Source: Geobacteraceae bacterium (lineage in GTDB: Bacteria; Desulfobacterota; Desulfuromonadia; Geobacterales; Geobacteraceae). Taken from it: DNA of 54,607 nt. Every line of letters starts with the position of its first letter. Position 1 is the first letter of the stretch. This document shows, in pieces, positions 28,384 through 39,947 of this stretch. The DNA lies in contig JANXYN010000027.1 of assembly GCA_025356035.1 (NCBI GenBank), positions 1 through 54,607 of the forward strand. Direction: 5' to 3'. The notes beneath the pieces are model-generated. The model had not been told where the DNA came from, did not search any database, and saw only the letters and a list, made by a program, of their open reading frames with translations. A program made the position numbers and the translations under genes.

Positions 28384-29970
28384 ATGAGCTTAGTCAAACT
28401 ATACGACACCACTCTGCGGGACGGGACCCAGGCGGAAGATATTTCACTGCTGGTGGAGGACAAGATCCGGATTGCCCGCAAGCTGGATGAGATGGGGGTC
28501 CACTACATCGAGGGTGGCTGGCCGGGTAGCAACCCCAAGGATGTGGCCTTCTTCAAGGATATCCGCAAGGAAAAACTGTCTCACGCCAAGATCGCGGCGT
28601 TTGGTTCGACCCGCCGCGCCAAGGACACTCCCGACAAGGACCACAACATCCGTACCTTGATCCAGTCCGAAGCGGATGCCATCACCATTTTCGGTAAGAC
28701 CTGGGACTTTCATGTGCGCGAGGCGCTGCGCATCTCCCTGGAGGAAAACCTGGAGCTGATCTATGACTCCCTTGAGTACCTGAAAAGACACGCGCCGGAG
28801 GTCTTTTACGACGCCGAGCATTTCTTTGACGGTTACAAGGCCAACCCCGAGTACGCCATCAAGACGTTACAGGCAGCAGAGGAAGCAAAGGTCGACTGCA
28901 TCGTGCTCTGCGATACCAACGGTGGCACCATGCCGTTCGAACTGGTGCAGATCATCAAGGATGTGAAAAAACAGATCAAGTCTCCATTGGGAATTCATAC
29001 CCACAACGATTCCGAATGCGCTGTGGCCAACTCGCTCCATGCTGTGGAGCAAGGGATCGTACAGGTCCAGGGAACCATTAACGGCTTTGGCGAGCGCTGC
29101 GGCAACGCCAACCTCTGTTCGATCATTCCAGCGCTACGACTGAAAATGAAACGGGAATGCATCAGTGACGAACAGCTGAAAAAGCTCCGGGAGCTTTCCC
29201 GCTACGTCTACGAGCTGGCCAACTACTCGCCGCACAAGCACCAACCCTATGTGGGGAACTCAGCCTTCGCCCACAAAGGGGGCGTTCATGTCAGTGCCAT
29301 CCAGCGTCATCCTGAGACGTATGAGCATATAAGGCCAGAACTAGTGGGAAACACAACCCGCGTGCTGATTTCCGACCTTTCCGGGCGGGCCAACATCCTG
29401 GCCAAGGCCGAGGAATTTAAGATCAACCTTGACAGCAAGGACCCTGTTACCCTGGAGATCCTGGAGAATATCAAGGAGATGGAGAATCGTGGCTACCAGT
29501 TCGAAGGGGCGGAGGCCTCGTTTGAACTGCTGATGAAACGTGCTTTGGGGACCCATAGGAAATTCTTCTCGGTGATTGGTTTCCGGGTCATCGACGAGAA
29601 GCGCCACGAAGATCAGAAGCCGATCTCCGAGGCGACCATCATGGTCAAGGTGGGGGGAAAGGTTGAACATACCGCCGCCGAAGGGAATGGCCCGGTAAAT
29701 GCTCTGGACAATGCGCTGCGTAAGGCTCTGGAGAAGTTTTATCCAAAACTGAAGGAGGTCAAGCTCCTCGATTACAAGGTGCGGGTTCTGCCGGCCGGCC
29801 AGGGTACCGCCTCGGCTATCCGGGTCTTGATAGAATCGGGTGACCGGGAGAGCCGCTGGGGGACGGTGGGGGTTTCCGACAACATCATTGACGCTTCCTA
29901 CCAGGCTCTGATCGACAGCATCGAGTACAAGCTGCACAAGGAGGATGAGACGGAGCCAGGCAGGAAGTGA
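28384..29970 (+). CDS. cimA: (R)-citramalate synthase
   Basis: Condenses pyruvate with acetyl-CoA to citramalate, the threonine-independent entry to isoleucine that operates in Geobacter. The HMGL-like catalytic domain begins [15 protein letters not shown]. It is followed by [13 protein letters not shown] metal-site residues, and a C-terminal LeuA dimerisation domain spans about 395-525. The residues after DGTQ and the 528-residue length fit the CimA class more than isopropylmalate synthase. ATG 28384 is chosen with AAGGTGAG upstream. The stop overlaps the next start. Confidence 0.92.
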   Translation: MSLVKLYDTTLRDGTQAEDISLLVEDKIRIARKLDEMGVHYIEGGWPGSNPKDVAFFKDIRKEKLSHAKIAAFGSTRRAKDTPDKDHNIRTLIQSEADAITIFGKTWDFHVREALRISLEENLELIYDSLEYLKRHAPEVFYDAEHFFDGYKANPEYAIKTLQAAEEAKVDCIVLCDTNGGTMPFELVQIIKDVKKQIKSPLGIHTHNDSECAVANSLHAVEQGIVQVQGTINGFGERCGNANLCSIIPALRLKMKRECISDEQLKKLRELSRYVYELANYSPHKHQPYVGNSAFAHKGGVHVSAIQRHPETYEHIRPELVGNTTRVLISDLSGRANILAKAEEFKINLDSKDPVTLEILENIKEMENRGYQFEGAEASFELLMKRALGTHRKFFSVIGFRVIDEKRHEDQKPISEATIMVKVGGKVEHTAAEGNGPVNALDNALRKALEKFYPKLKEVKLLDYKVRVLPAGQGTASAIRVLIESGDRESRWGTVGVSDNIIDASYQALIDSIEYKLHKEDETEPGRK

Positions 29971-30524
29971 TGGAACGCCACCATCGTTTCATGCTCTGGT
30001 TTGTTGCGTTGGTGCTGATTTTGCCCCTGTTGCTGAAAGGCCACAGCTCCCCGGAAAAACAGGGGGCCGTGGCCTTTTTACCTTATACAGCAAGGGGCAT
30101 CTCGGTGCGGCTGGCGGGAGAGTTGAGCGCCCCCGGTGTGTATAAATTCCCTGACGGAAGCCGGCTAAGTACCGTCACAAAAATGACGGTTTATTCGCCA
30201 GAGGTTTATGTAGCTGAACGGGGGGGCGTGGATCTCCCCTTACATAATGGTGACATACTGCAAGTTGTCTCTACTCCCTCCCAACATATCAGAATCACAG
30301 TGAAAAAAATGCGGGCGCCGGAGCGGATGGCTCTGGGGATACCGCTCGATCCGAATCTGATGGACCAAGATGACTGGGATGCGCTGCCGGGAATTGGCCC
30401 CCAATTGGCGGAACGGATCGTCTATGACCGTCAAATTAATGGCGACTTTAAGGCTGTTGAAGATCTGCTGCGGGTATCGGGCATCGGTAAAGGGAAGCTG
30501 GGAAAAATAAAAAGTTTTTTCTAA
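29970..30524 (+). CDS. ComEA-like helix-hairpin-helix protein
   Basis: One N-terminal transmembrane segment (about 6-23) is followed by an SLBB-like middle (SVRLAGELSAPGVYKF). A C-terminal double helix-hairpin-helix completes it (ALPGIGPQLAERIV and LLRVSGIGKGKLGKIKSFF). This is the layout of ComEA, which binds incoming DNA in the periplasm during natural transformation. The start overlaps the cimA stop (TGATG, or a GTG three bases earlier), so it is coupled to a metabolic gene. Competence in this organism is not shown; the protein could have another DNA-binding role. Confidence 0.78.
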   Translation: MERHHRFMLWFVALVLILPLLLKGHSSPEKQGAVAFLPYTARGISVRLAGELSAPGVYKFPDGSRLSTVTKMTVYSPEVYVAERGGVDLPLHNGDILQVVSTPSQHIRITVKKMRAPERMALGIPLDPNLMDQDDWDALPGIGPQLAERIVYDRQINGDFKAVEDLLRVSGIGKGKLGKIKSFF

Positions 30525-30678
30525 TCTATGGCTAACTGTTTAAATTATTGGTTAAATGTATCTAGTGTCGAGCAAGTGTTATAAAGATAGCGTTTGAGAA
30601 TTTTGAAGGGTGGCATGCATTGTGTACACAGTATTCCCCATCCAGGTTGTTAATTCCATGGTTGATGGGGGTGCTCAT

Positions 30679-30834
30679 ATGAAATGTCCAAAATGTAAAG
30701 GCCGCATGTTTGCAGAAAAATTCTACGATTTTGTCAGGTCTTTTGATGCAATGAAATGCACCAATTGTGGTGAAGTGCTCGATCCTACCATCCTGGCGAA
30801 CCGGGCCAGAAATTTCAATACATATCTAGGCTAA
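30679..30834 (+). CDS. Small two-CXXC (zinc-ribbon) protein
   Basis: Fifty-one residues starting MKCPKCKGRMF, with a second pair TNCGEV preceded by KC, giving CPKC and CTNC. The pairs lie about 24 residues apart and could form one zinc ribbon. GGGGGTG stands before the ATG at 30679; the frame is open from 30610, but the added residues do not look like the domain. It stands alone with a likely terminator 34 bases downstream. Function unknown. Confidence 0.65.
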   Translation: MKCPKCKGRMFAEKFYDFVRSFDAMKCTNCGEVLDPTILANRARNFNTYLG

Positions 30835-30867
30835 GCGTCGTTTTGTAGTATGCTTTTACTTTGCAGA

Positions 30868-30893
30868 GGGGGGATTGTAGATTCCCCCTTTCA
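30868..30893 (+). terminator. Probable terminator after the zinc-ribbon gene
   Basis: GGGGGA (30869-30874) pairs with TCCCCC (30883-30888), followed by TTTC. The T-tract is short. The rest of the gap up to 31066 shows no gene I can support. Confidence 0.45.
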
Positions 30894-31066
30894 ATTCTTC
30901 ACCAATCCTCTTCGGTACAGGACCATCCTACCTCAGTTCGTTTGCGCTGTCAGCTCCGGCATGGGCAGATGCGCACCTCTTTAGTTGTCCGCTTTATCTT
31001 GTATTTCCCACCCATTACGCTAAACTGTAGCGGATTCATTCTTGCCAGGGATTACAAGGAGGCCCG

Positions 31067-32125
31067 ATGCCGGCCGTGTCTGCTGATCGGCTGCAACAAA
31101 CGAAGGAATATACGGACAGGCTGCTGAGCTGGGTAAGGGGGAAGGGGAAGGTCGTCATTGTTGTCCATGACAATCCGGACCCGGACTGCCTTGCGTCAGC
31201 CATGGCACTACGGCACCTGTTCGTCATGAAGCTGAACCGCGACGCTGTCATTACCTTTTCCGGCATGATCGGCCGTAGTGAAAATCTCGCCATGGCCAAG
31301 GAACTGGAGATTCCGCTGACCCCTTTGACAATTGTCGATCTGAAGGATTATCAGGTTGTCTGCATGCTCGATACCCAGCCGGCCACCGGCAACAATTCCC
31401 TTCCTCCCGGCACCAGGGTGGATATTCTCATTGATCATCATCCGCCGCGAGAGGCAAGCAAGCAGTGCCGGTGGGTGGATATTCGCGACGATTATGGCGT
31501 CACCGCAACCATCCTCTGCGAATATTTGGTGGCCCAGGAGGTTTCCATCGGGACAAAGCTGGCGACGGCACTATTTTATGCCATCAAATCAGAAACCCAG
31601 GACCTTGGCCGGGAGGCCAACCGCCCCGACCGGGATGCCTATCTTAAGCTGTTTCCTTTCACCAACAAAAAACTCCTCTATGAGATTACCCATCCCAAAC
31701 TTCCCATCGAGTATTTTCTCACGGTCAATCGTGCCCTGGAAAACACCAGGATTTATGGCAACCTGCTCATTGCAAATTTGCTGGAGATAAGTTTTCCCGA
31801 AGTGGTGGCCGAGATCTGCGATCTGCTGGTAAGGCTGGAAGGGATTGAAACCGCCCTCTGCATGGGACATTATAACAATGAGATGATCCTCTCCATCCGC
31901 ACCACCACGCATACTATTAATGCAGGTGAAGTCATTAGGCGCCTGGTGGCTGGGCGCGGCACGGCCGGCGGGCATGGCATGACTGCCGGTGGCAAAGTGG
32001 ATCAGGTGCCGGCCGAGCCTGTCGTCATCCACGAGGTTGAATCGTTTCTTGCCAAAAGGCTGCTGGCGGAGTTGCATCTGGAAGGGATGGTTTCACGGCG
32101 GCTGATTGGGTCCAAACAACCCTGA
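31067..32125 (+). CDS. DHH/DHHA1-family phosphoesterase (NrnA/PDE-like)
   Basis: The N-terminal DHH domain shows VVHDNPDPDCLASA, MLDTQP and the IDHHPP motif; the C-terminal DHHA1 domain shows GRGTAGGHGMTAGG. Together these are the residues that bind two manganese ions and the nucleotide in NrnA and in c-di-AMP/pApA phosphodiesterases. At 352 residues it has no PAS or GGDEF part, so it is a soluble stand-alone enzyme. Likely substrates are pAp, nanoRNA or pApA. A role in clearing the product of CdaA, encoded 10 kb upstream, is possible but inferred. AGGAGG precedes the ATG. Confidence 0.85.
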   Translation: MPAVSADRLQQTKEYTDRLLSWVRGKGKVVIVVHDNPDPDCLASAMALRHLFVMKLNRDAVITFSGMIGRSENLAMAKELEIPLTPLTIVDLKDYQVVCMLDTQPATGNNSLPPGTRVDILIDHHPPREASKQCRWVDIRDDYGVTATILCEYLVAQEVSIGTKLATALFYAIKSETQDLGREANRPDRDAYLKLFPFTNKKLLYEITHPKLPIEYFLTVNRALENTRIYGNLLIANLLEISFPEVVAEICDLLVRLEGIETALCMGHYNNEMILSIRTTTHTINAGEVIRRLVAGRGTAGGHGMTAGGKVDQVPAEPVVIHEVESFLAKRLLAELHLEGMVSRRLIGSKQP

Positions 32126-32168
32126 AGGGAATCGTTAGTGGTTGTGGCGCTTCACGCCAGGAGAGACG

Positions 32169-32198
32169 TTGACAAGATGGGCTTCTTTAGGATATAAA
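32169..32198 (+). promoter_or_regulatory. Sigma-70 promoter of rph overlapping a terminator
   Basis: TTGACA (32169-32174), an 18-base spacer and TATAAA (32193-32198). The -10 box spans the loop and right arm of the hairpin at 32179-32205. Confidence 0.65.
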
Positions 32199-32209
32199 GA
32201 AGCCCTTTT
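32179..32209 (+). terminator. Rho-independent terminator of the DHH gene
   Basis: GGGCTTCTTTA (32179-32189) pairs perfectly with TAAAGAAGCCC (32195-32205) around a five-base loop, followed by four T. It lies between the -35 box and the start of rph. Confidence 0.8.
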
Positions 32210-32236
32210 CAATCGAGCAAGTCGCCAGGGAGAATT

Positions 32237-32949
<713 letters not shown>

Positions 32950-32953
<4 letters not shown>

Positions 32954-33540
32954 AGGAGCTTTTGGTTGCCACTGGCAACAAGGGAAAGCTGAGGGAGCTG
33001 CAACTGCTGTTGCAGGGAAGTGTCGAGCGTCTCCTTTCGCTGGCCGATTTTCCGGAGCTCCCGGCAGTGGAGGAAGACGGCAAGACCTTTGTGGAAAACG
33101 CCATCAAGAAGGCCCGCAGCGCTGCAATGGCGACCGGGCTGCCGGTGCTTGCCGATGATTCGGGGCTGGTGGTCGATTTCCTTGACGGTAGACCGGGGGT
33201 CCATTCTGCGCGGTTTGCCGGAGCAGCGGCCACCGATGCTGAGAACAATGCCCTGTTGTTAAGGGAACTGGCAGGGGTGCCTGTCGATTTGCGGGGCGCT
33301 GCTTTTCGCTGTTTCATTGCCCTCTGTTTACCCGATGGCGCTTGTGAAACCTTTGACGGTGAATTACGGGGCATTATACTGGAAACGCCGCGTGGCACGG
33401 AAGGATTCGGCTACGATCCGCTTTTCCTGGTGCCGGAATACGGCAAGACCCTTGCGGAGCTTCCATTGGCCACCAAAAACCGCATAAGTCATCGGGGCAA
33501 GGCGCTTCTCAGCTTAAAGCAATTTCTTGCTGGCCATTGA
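32950..33540 (+). CDS. rdgB: XTP/dITP diphosphatase (RdgB/HAM1)
   Basis: House-cleaning enzyme that hydrolyses dITP, dXTP and ITP to monophosphates. The N-terminal [12 protein letters not shown] motif, the catalytic DDSGL segment near residue 70 and the [12 protein letters not shown] loop are all present. The length of 196 residues is normal. It is translationally coupled to rph. Confidence 0.96.
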
Positions 33541-33595
33541 CAGCGGCCGCTCTTTTTTATAAATCACTGCCGGTGGCAGCCTGTTCTAAAAATGC

Positions 33596-33624
33596 TTGCA
33601 TCACGTTTTGTTCTATGTTATAAA
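33596..33624 (+). promoter_or_regulatory. Sigma-70 promoter of the tRNA-Pro cluster
   Basis: TTGCAT (33596-33601), a 17-base spacer and TATAAA (33619-33624), 14 bases before tRNA-Pro. Confidence 0.7.
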
Positions 33625-33638
33625 CATTATCTTTGTAT

Positions 33639-33716
<78 letters not shown>

Positions 33717-33722
33717 ATCTCT

Positions 33723-33799
<77 letters not shown>

Positions 33800-33810
33800 A
33801 ATCTCATTAT

Positions 33811-33887
33811 GGTGGCTGTGGTGAAGCGGTTAACACAAACGACTGTGACTCGTTCATGCGTGGGTTCGAACCCCACCAGCCACCCCA
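33811..33887 (+). tRNA. tRNA-His (GTG)
   Basis: Anticodon loop CTGTGAC. The extra G at -1 (33811) faces C73 (33884), the identity mark of tRNA-His. CCA is encoded. Confidence 0.97.
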
Positions 33888-33898
33888 TTAATTAATCC

Positions 33899-33926
33899 AG
33901 CCCCGTTGATCACGGGGCTTATTGTT
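33899..33926 (+). terminator. Weak hairpin between tRNA-His and tRNA-Leu
   Basis: AGCCCCGT (33899-33906) pairs with ACGGGGCT (33912-33919), followed by TATTGTT. The T-tract is broken, so it may only attenuate transcription or mark an RNA processing site. Confidence 0.35.
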
Positions 33927-33938
33927 ATCTACAAAGCT

Positions 33939-34021
33939 GCGAGAGTGGCGGAACTGGCAGACGCACTGGACTTAGGATCCAGCGGGCAACCGTGGGGGTT
34001 CAACTCCCCCCTCTCGCACCA
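33939..34021 (+). tRNA. tRNA-Leu (TAG)
   Basis: An 83-base class II tRNA with acceptor GCGAGAG/CTCTCGC, anticodon loop CTTAGGA, a variable arm and encoded CCA. Confidence 0.97.
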
Positions 34022-34145
34022 GTCACCTTACAATGTCTGAGCTCCCTTTCTTATCTTATCCCTGTCAGACTAGTACATCAAAAACCTCATGTGAAAAATA
34101 GGTAAGTTTTAGAACTGTATAAATAGGTATAGAAAGGTTTTTATC

Positions 34146-35447
34146 ATGCGTGTCAATGTGGAAAAAGTGAGTCCCGTTAAACAGAAGATCAATTTTGAAC
34201 TTCCTGCTGATCGTGTTACGTCCGAGATCGATAAGGTGTTTGGCGAGATCAGGAAACATGCCGCGATCAAGGGGTTCCGCAAGGGAAAGGTGCCCCAGGC
34301 CCTTATCGAAAAGCACTTCAGTGACAAGATGTTGGAAGATGTCCTGAAAAATTTGATCAACGAGACTTTTTACAAAGCCCTCTACGAGCATAAAATTCAT
34401 CCGATTTCACAACCGGTCATCGAGAGTAAGCAGCTGAAAAATGGGGAGCCGTTTACCTACTCGGCCACTGTGGAGGTTCTGCCGGAGATAGAGGTTAAGG
34501 ACTACCTTGGCCTGAAGCTGAAAAAAGAACAGTACGTGCAGAGCGACGACGTGATCAATTCCAGGCTCAAGCAGATGCAGGAAAGCATGGGGCAACTAAA
34601 GCCGGTCGAGGAAAAGCGTCCTGCCGCTGTGGGTGATCAGGTAACCCTGGATTTCACCGGTTCCATTGGCGATAAGCCGATTGAAGGGGGTTCTGCCGAG
34701 GATTACCAGCTGGAGCTTGGCTCCAATCAGTTTATCCCTGGTTTTGAGGAGCAGTTGGTCGGGATGCAGGTGGGAGACGAAGGGCCGATCAAGGTCAGCT
34801 TTCCCGGGGAGTACAACAATAAAGAGCTTGCCGGCAAAGAGGCGAGCTTCGCTGTGAAGATCAAGGAGCTGAAAACCAAGGAACTGCCGGCGCTTGATGA
34901 CGATTTTGCTAAACAGTTTGGCGAGTTTGAGACCCTAGATCAGTTAAAGGCTAAGCTGGCCGAGGTTCACAAGGGTCAGGAACTGGAAAGGATCGAGGCT
35001 GAACTTCGGGAGCGCCTGGTGAAGGCCCTCATCGAAAAAAATCCTATCGAAGTTCCTGACGCCATGGTGGATAAGCAGTTGCAATATATGCGCGAGAATA
35101 TGAAGAAACGTCTCTCCTATCAGCAACTCACTTTAGAAATGGTCGGTCTTGACGAAGAGAAGTTCAATAGTCACTACCGCGAAGAGGCGCTGACTCAAGT
35201 GCGGGGTATGCTACTCCTCGATGCGGTTGCCAAAAAGGAAGCATTGACCGTTGAGGAGCCTGAACTGGCGGCGAAGATTGCAGAGATTGCCACCAAGACC
35301 GGACAGAAACCTGAACTGGTGAAAAAGCATTACCAGGAAGACGAATATGCCAGAGAAAACCTGGCTGCCCAGCTAAGAGAAGACAAGGCGCTTGCGCTGA
35401 TGCTTGAAAAGGCCGAGGTTTCCGAAGTTTCCCGGGAGAAACTCTAA
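34146..35447 (+). CDS. tig: Trigger factor
   Basis: Ribosome-bound chaperone and prolyl isomerase. The N-terminal ribosome-binding domain carries the signature GFRKGKVP near residues 40-47. An FKBP-type domain follows (about 160-245, [25 protein letters not shown] in part), and a long helical C-terminal domain completes the 433 residues. GAAAGG lies nine bases before the ATG. The gap after tRNA-Leu (34022-34145) has TATAAA-like -10 candidates but no convincing -35. It leads the tig-clpP-clpX-lon cluster. Confidence 0.96.
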   Translation: MRVNVEKVSPVKQKINFELPADRVTSEIDKVFGEIRKHAAIKGFRKGKVPQALIEKHFSDKMLEDVLKNLINETFYKALYEHKIHPISQPVIESKQLKNGEPFTYSATVEVLPEIEVKDYLGLKLKKEQYVQSDDVINSRLKQMQESMGQLKPVEEKRPAAVGDQVTLDFTGSIGDKPIEGGSAEDYQLELGSNQFIPGFEEQLVGMQVGDEGPIKVSFPGEYNNKELAGKEASFAVKIKELKTKELPALDDDFAKQFGEFETLDQLKAKLAEVHKGQELERIEAELRERLVKALIEKNPIEVPDAMVDKQLQYMRENMKKRLSYQQLTLEMVGLDEEKFNSHYREEALTQVRGMLLLDAVAKKEALTVEEPELAAKIAEIATKTGQKPELVKKHYQEDEYARENLAAQLREDKALALMLEKAEVSEVSREKL

Positions 35448-35464
35448 GATCGATGGGGGTTGCT

Positions 35465-36064
35465 ATGTATGTACCGATAGTGGTTGAGCAGTCCGGCAGG
35501 GGCGAGCGTTCCTACGATATTTACTCACGGCTCCTGAAAGATCGGATCATCTTCCTTGGCGGCGCGATCGACGACCATGTGGCCAATCTGGTCATTGCTC
35601 AGTTGTTGTTCCTTGAGGCAGAAGACCCGGACAAGGATATCCATCTGTACATCAATTCTCCAGGCGGCGTGGTGACAGCAGGGATGGCCATATATGACAC
35701 GATGCGTTATATTAAAGCACCTGTTTCAACAATCTGTATCGGGCAGGCGGCTTCGATGGCGGCCCTGCTACTAGCTGCCGGCGAGAAGAAAAAACGTTTC
35801 AGCTTGACCCATTCGCGGATCATGATTCATCAGCCCCTTGGCGGTTTCCAGGGGCAGGCCACCGATATCCATATACATGCACAGGAAATCCTACGGATGA
35901 AACAGGAGTTGAGCGAGCTGCTGGCATCCCTCTCCGGCCAGCCGCTGGAAAAGGTAGCAGCCGATACCGAACGTGATTATTTTATGTCTGGTGAAGAAGC
36001 CAGGAAGTATGGTATCATTGATGAATTGGTAGTCCGAAAAAGTATCACGGGAGGTCCCCGGTGA
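35465..36064 (+). CDS. clpP: ATP-dependent Clp protease proteolytic subunit
   Basis: Serine protease that forms the double-heptamer chamber of ClpXP. The catalytic triad is visible: S97 (GQAASMA), H122 (MIHQPLGG) and D171 (ERDYFM). ATG 35465 ([10 protein letters not shown]) is chosen over the ATG four codons upstream because the GGGGGT between the two can serve it as a ribosome site. The length is 199 residues. It overlaps clpX as GTGA. Confidence 0.96.
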   Translation: MYVPIVVEQSGRGERSYDIYSRLLKDRIIFLGGAIDDHVANLVIAQLLFLEAEDPDKDIHLYINSPGGVVTAGMAIYDTMRYIKAPVSTICIGQAASMAALLLAAGEKKKRFSLTHSRIMIHQPLGGFQGQATDIHIHAQEILRMKQELSELLASLSGQPLEKVAADTERDYFMSGEEARKYGIIDELVVRKSITGGPR

Positions 36065-37311
36065 GCAAAGACGATAGATCCGATCACCTGACCTGTTCTT
36101 TTTGTGGCAAGAGTCAGGAAGAAGTCAAAAAGCTGATCGCTGGGCCAACTGTTTATATTTGTGACGAGTGCATCGAGCTGTGCAATGACATCATCGCCGA
36201 GGAGACTAAGCTCGAAGAGGCTATCGGACCGGATATCAAAAGGCTTCCTAAGCCGCGCGAAATCAAAGAAGTGCTTGATGAATACGTGATCGGCCAGGAA
36301 CGGGCAAAAAAAATCCTGGCGGTGGCGGTTTACAACCACTATAAGCGGATCGAGTCGATGAAAAAACCTGGTGAAGTGGAGATGCAGAAGAGCAATATTT
36401 TGCTTCTGGGACCCACTGGCTCCGGCAAGACCCTGCTGGCTCAGACTCTGGCCCGGGTTCTGAAAGTTCCGTTCGCCATGGCTGATGCCACTAATCTCAC
36501 CGAGGCAGGTTATGTGGGCGAGGATGTGGAGAACATTATTCTCAACCTGCTCCAGGCTGCCGAGTATGATGTGGAAAAGGCACAGCGTGGGATCATCTAC
36601 ATTGACGAGATCGACAAGATCGCCCGCAAATCCGATTCGCCCTCGATCACCAGGGATGTTTCCGGTGAAGGGGTGCAGCAGGCGCTGTTGAAAATAATCG
36701 AGGGTACCGTTGCCAGCGTCCCTCCCAAGGGTGGGCGGAAGCACCCGCAGCAGGAATTTCTCAAGGTAGACACCACCAATATCCTGTTTATCTGCGGCGG
36801 CGCCTTTGCCGGTCTGGAAAATGTCATCCAGCAACGGATCGGGGTGAAAACCCTCGGTTTTGGCGCGGATGTGAAGAAAAAATTTGAGAAAAAAGTCGGT
36901 GAACTGCTGACTGACGTGACTCCTGAGGATCTCCTCAAGTTTGGATTCATTCCTGAATTTATCGGTCGACTGCCGGTCCCTGCCACCTTAAGCGAGCTAG
37001 ATGAAGAGGCGATGGTGCAGATCCTGAAAGAGCCGAAAAATGCCCTGATTAAACAGTATCAGAAGCTGTTTGAAATGGAGCATGTGAAACTGAAGTTTAC
37101 CGACGGCTCGCTGGTGGCGATTGCCAAGGAGGCGCTTAAGCGCAAGACCGGCGCGCGTGGGCTCCGCTCAATCCTGGAAAATGTCATGCTCGACATCATG
37201 TATGAAATCCCTTCCCAGACCATGGTCAAGGAAGTAATCATCAGTGAAGAAGTGATTAGCAGCAAGGAAAAACCGATCATCGTTTATGAAACCATGGCGG
37301 AATCCGCCTGA
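36061..37311 (+). CDS. clpX: ATP-dependent Clp protease ATP-binding subunit ClpX
   Basis: AAA+ unfoldase that feeds tagged proteins to ClpP. An N-terminal C4 zinc-binding domain ([21 protein letters not shown]) precedes the AAA+ core, with Walker A GPTGSGKT (117-124) and Walker [12 protein letters not shown]. The start is GTG, overlapping the clpP stop, so the two subunits are translationally coupled. The length of 416 residues is normal. Confidence 0.96.
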   Translation: MSKDDRSDHLTCSFCGKSQEEVKKLIAGPTVYICDECIELCNDIIAEETKLEEAIGPDIKRLPKPREIKEVLDEYVIGQERAKKILAVAVYNHYKRIESMKKPGEVEMQKSNILLLGPTGSGKTLLAQTLARVLKVPFAMADATNLTEAGYVGEDVENIILNLLQAAEYDVEKAQRGIIYIDEIDKIARKSDSPSITRDVSGEGVQQALLKIIEGTVASVPPKGGRKHPQQEFLKVDTTNILFICGGAFAGLENVIQQRIGVKTLGFGADVKKKFEKKVGELLTDVTPEDLLKFGFIPEFIGRLPVPATLSELDEEAMVQILKEPKNALIKQYQKLFEMEHVKLKFTDGSLVAIAKEALKRKTGARGLRSILENVMLDIMYEIPSQTMVKEVIISEEVISSKEKPIIVYETMAESA

Positions 37312-37331
37312 GTTTTCGACAGGACAGAGAT

Positions 37332-39749
37332 ATGGCGTTCAATGCAGTTGAGAAGCAGTCAAAAGGAGGGGATCCTAACAGATTCCCTCTTTTGCCTTTA
37401 CGAGACATGGTCATCTTTCCATCGATGGTGGTGCCACTGTTTGTGGGTCGTGAAAAATCGATCCTCGCCCTGGAAGCGGCAATGAACGGCAGCAGATCCA
37501 TCTTTCTGGCTGCCCAGAAGAATGCCAAGACGGAAGAGCCTGGCGAAGACGACATCTTTGAGGCCGGTACGATCTGCCAGATTATCCAGCTGCTAAAGCT
37601 TCCCGATGGCACCGTTAAGGTGCTGGTGGAAGGGAAAAAACGCGGGACGATCCGGAGTTATCTGCCCCATGCGCAATATTTTGTTGTAGCGGTAGAGGAG
37701 GTTGTCGAAGATAACCAGTTGACTGCCGGGACCGAGGCCCTCATGCGCGGAGTAAAGGCGGCCTTTGACAACTATGTCAAGCTGACCAAGAAGATTCCGC
37801 AGGAGATCCTGACGAGCTTAGTCGCTATTTCTGAACCGACACGGCTTGCGGATAGCCTGGTCGTGCATCTTAATCTGAAAATCTCCGACAAGCAGGAACT
37901 CCTTGCTTCCCGGGAATCGCTCTATCGGCTGGAAAAGCTCCTCGGCCACCTGGAATCGGAAATTGAGATCCTGCAGATCGAGAAGAAGATCCGGAGCCGG
38001 GTAAAGAAGCAGATGGAGAAGACCCAGAAGGAATATTACCTTAATGAGCAGATGCGAGCGATCCAGAAGGAGCTCGGCAGCAAGGACGAATTCAAGCAGG
38101 AGATCCGGGAGATCGAGGAGAAGGTCGAGAAGCTGAAGCTTTCTGCGGAAGCAAAGGGTAAGGCGTTGTCGGAGCTGAAAAAACTTCGGCTGATGTCTCC
38201 CATGTCCGCCGAGGCGGCGGTGGTGAGGAATTATGTAGATTGGCTGGTGTCGTTGCCGTGGGGCAAGCTCACCAGGGAAAAACATGATATTGTCAAGGCC
38301 GAGGAAGTCCTCCATGAGGACCATTATGGCTTGGACAAGGTCAAGGAGCGGATACTCGAATACTTGTCGGTGCAGACCCTAGTAAAAAAGATTAAGGGAC
38401 CGATCCTTTGTCTGGTCGGACCACCGGGGGTAGGGAAAACCTCCTTGGCCCGCTCGGTCGCCCGGGCAACTGGCCGCAATTTCGTCAAGATGTCCCTCGG
38501 CGGGGTCCGTGATGAGGCTGAAATCAGGGGGCATCGCCGTACCTACGTGGGAGCGATGCCGGGAAAAATTATCCAGAACCTGAAAAAGGCCGCAACCAAC
38601 AATCCGGTGTTTCTCCTGGATGAAATCGACAAGATGAGTGCCGATTTCCGTGGTGATCCTTCTTCGGCCTTACTGGAAGTGCTTGACCCGGAGCAGAACG
38701 CCATCTTTAACGACCATTTTCTCGATCTGGACTATGACCTCTCCCATGTGATGTTCATTACCACGGCCAATTCGCTCCATGCCATCCCCAGACCTTTGCT
38801 GGACAGGCTTGAGGTGATCAGGATCGATGGTTATACCGAAAACGAGAAACTGCATATTGCCCGGCGCTATCTGCTAAAGAAGCAGTTGGAAGCCCATGGC
38901 CTGAAACCCAGCGAGGTGACCGTTTCCGACAAAACTATCAGCGAGATCATCCGCTGTTATACCCGGGAGGCAGGGGTACGTAACCTGGAGCGGGAGTTGG
39001 CCAATCTTTGCCGTAAGATCGCGCACCGGCGGGTTAAGGGGGCAAAACAGAAAGTTGCCATCCAGCCCCGGCATATTAGTGAATACCTCGGGGTGCCACG
39101 TTTCACCCATGGGGTCGTTGAGGAAAAGGACGCCGTCGGGATGGTGACCGGTCTTGCCTGGACCGAGGTGGGGGGGGAGCTGCTTAATATCGAAGTGGCA
39201 ATTTTGCCAGGCAAGGGGAAGCTTACTATTACCGGCAAGCTGGGGGAGGTAATGCAGGAGTCTGCCCAGGCAGCCATGACCTACGTCCGTTCCCGTGGGG
39301 AGCTCCTCGGCCTTGATCGGCAATTCTATCAGAATATGGACATTCATATCCATGTGCCGGAAGGGGCGATCCCCAAAGATGGTCCATCGGCCGGCATTAC
39401 CATGGCGACAGCCATCACCTCTGCCTTGACCGGGCGAGCTGTGCGGCGTGACATTGCCATGACCGGCGAGATCACCTTGCGCGGCAGGGTGCTTGCCATC
39501 GGTGGGCTCAAGGAAAAAATCTTTGCCGCCAGACGGGGAGGTATCAAGACGGTGATGATCCCGCACGCCAATGGCAAAGATCTTACCGAGGTGCCGAAGG
39601 ATATCCTGGATGGGATGACCATTCATCTTGTGGAACATATGGATGAGGTGCTCTCCCATGCCCTAGTGGGAGAAACCACTATTAGCGGTCCACTGGGCGT
39701 GTCGCCGGCACCGACGGAACTCGGCGTTGACGGCCAGATTGCCCATTAA
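37332..39749 (+). CDS. lon: ATP-dependent protease La (Lon)
   Basis: Single-chain AAA+ protease for damaged and regulatory proteins. The N-terminal LON domain begins [21 protein letters not shown]. The ATPase has Walker A GPPGVGKT (363-370). The protease domain has the catalytic dyad S686 ([11 protein letters not shown]) and K729 (GGLKEK), 43 residues apart as in E. coli Lon. The length of 805 residues is complete. It starts 20 bases after clpX with AGGACAGAG upstream. Confidence 0.97.
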   Translation: MAFNAVEKQSKGGDPNRFPLLPLRDMVIFPSMVVPLFVGREKSILALEAAMNGSRSIFLAAQKNAKTEEPGEDDIFEAGTICQIIQLLKLPDGTVKVLVEGKKRGTIRSYLPHAQYFVVAVEEVVEDNQLTAGTEALMRGVKAAFDNYVKLTKKIPQEILTSLVAISEPTRLADSLVVHLNLKISDKQELLASRESLYRLEKLLGHLESEIEILQIEKKIRSRVKKQMEKTQKEYYLNEQMRAIQKELGSKDEFKQEIREIEEKVEKLKLSAEAKGKALSELKKLRLMSPMSAEAAVVRNYVDWLVSLPWGKLTREKHDIVKAEEVLHEDHYGLDKVKERILEYLSVQTLVKKIKGPILCLVGPPGVGKTSLARSVARATGRNFVKMSLGGVRDEAEIRGHRRTYVGAMPGKIIQNLKKAATNNPVFLLDEIDKMSADFRGDPSSALLEVLDPEQNAIFNDHFLDLDYDLSHVMFITTANSLHAIPRPLLDRLEVIRIDGYTENEKLHIARRYLLKKQLEAHGLKPSEVTVSDKTISEIIRCYTREAGVRNLERELANLCRKIAHRRVKGAKQKVAIQPRHISEYLGVPRFTHGVVEEKDAVGMVTGLAWTEVGGELLNIEVAILPGKGKLTITGKLGEVMQESAQAAMTYVRSRGELLGLDRQFYQNMDIHIHVPEGAIPKDGPSAGITMATAITSALTGRAVRRDIAMTGEITLRGRVLAIGGLKEKIFAARRGGIKTVMIPHANGKDLTEVPKDILDGMTIHLVEHMDEVLSHALVGETTISGPLGVSPAPTELGVDGQIAH

Positions 39750-39866
39750 CCCTGAGGGGGGGGCCGTTTACGTTGCAAGTCCCTGTTTCATGGGAGCAAA
39801 AAACCCGCTCTGGGTCAGGCAGCTTGCTGGAATGCTTTTCTACGCCAAGTTCCGCTAAAAAATAAC

Positions 39867-39896
39867 TTGACATAGGGCCTGCCACTTTGGTATAAG
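39867..39896 (+). promoter_or_regulatory. Sigma-70 promoter of hup
   Basis: TTGACA (39867-39872), an 18-base spacer and TATAAG (39891-39896). The predicted RNA start is about 45 bases before the GTG start of hup. Confidence 0.72.
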
Positions 39897-39947
39897 AGTT
39901 CCTCTTTGTCAATTATATGCTAACTTACTTCATTACGGGGGTGCGTT

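Noticed and set aside
30861-31127. Open frame of 88 codons running into the DHH gene
   Set aside because: It starts inside a terminator-like hairpin, lacks a ribosome site and overlaps the AGGAGG and start of the DHH gene.
33542-33558. Palindrome AGCGGCCGCT followed by T-rich sequence after rdgB
   Set aside because: It has no room for a loop and contains a NotI-type site; a stable RNA hairpin is unlikely, so no terminator is called.
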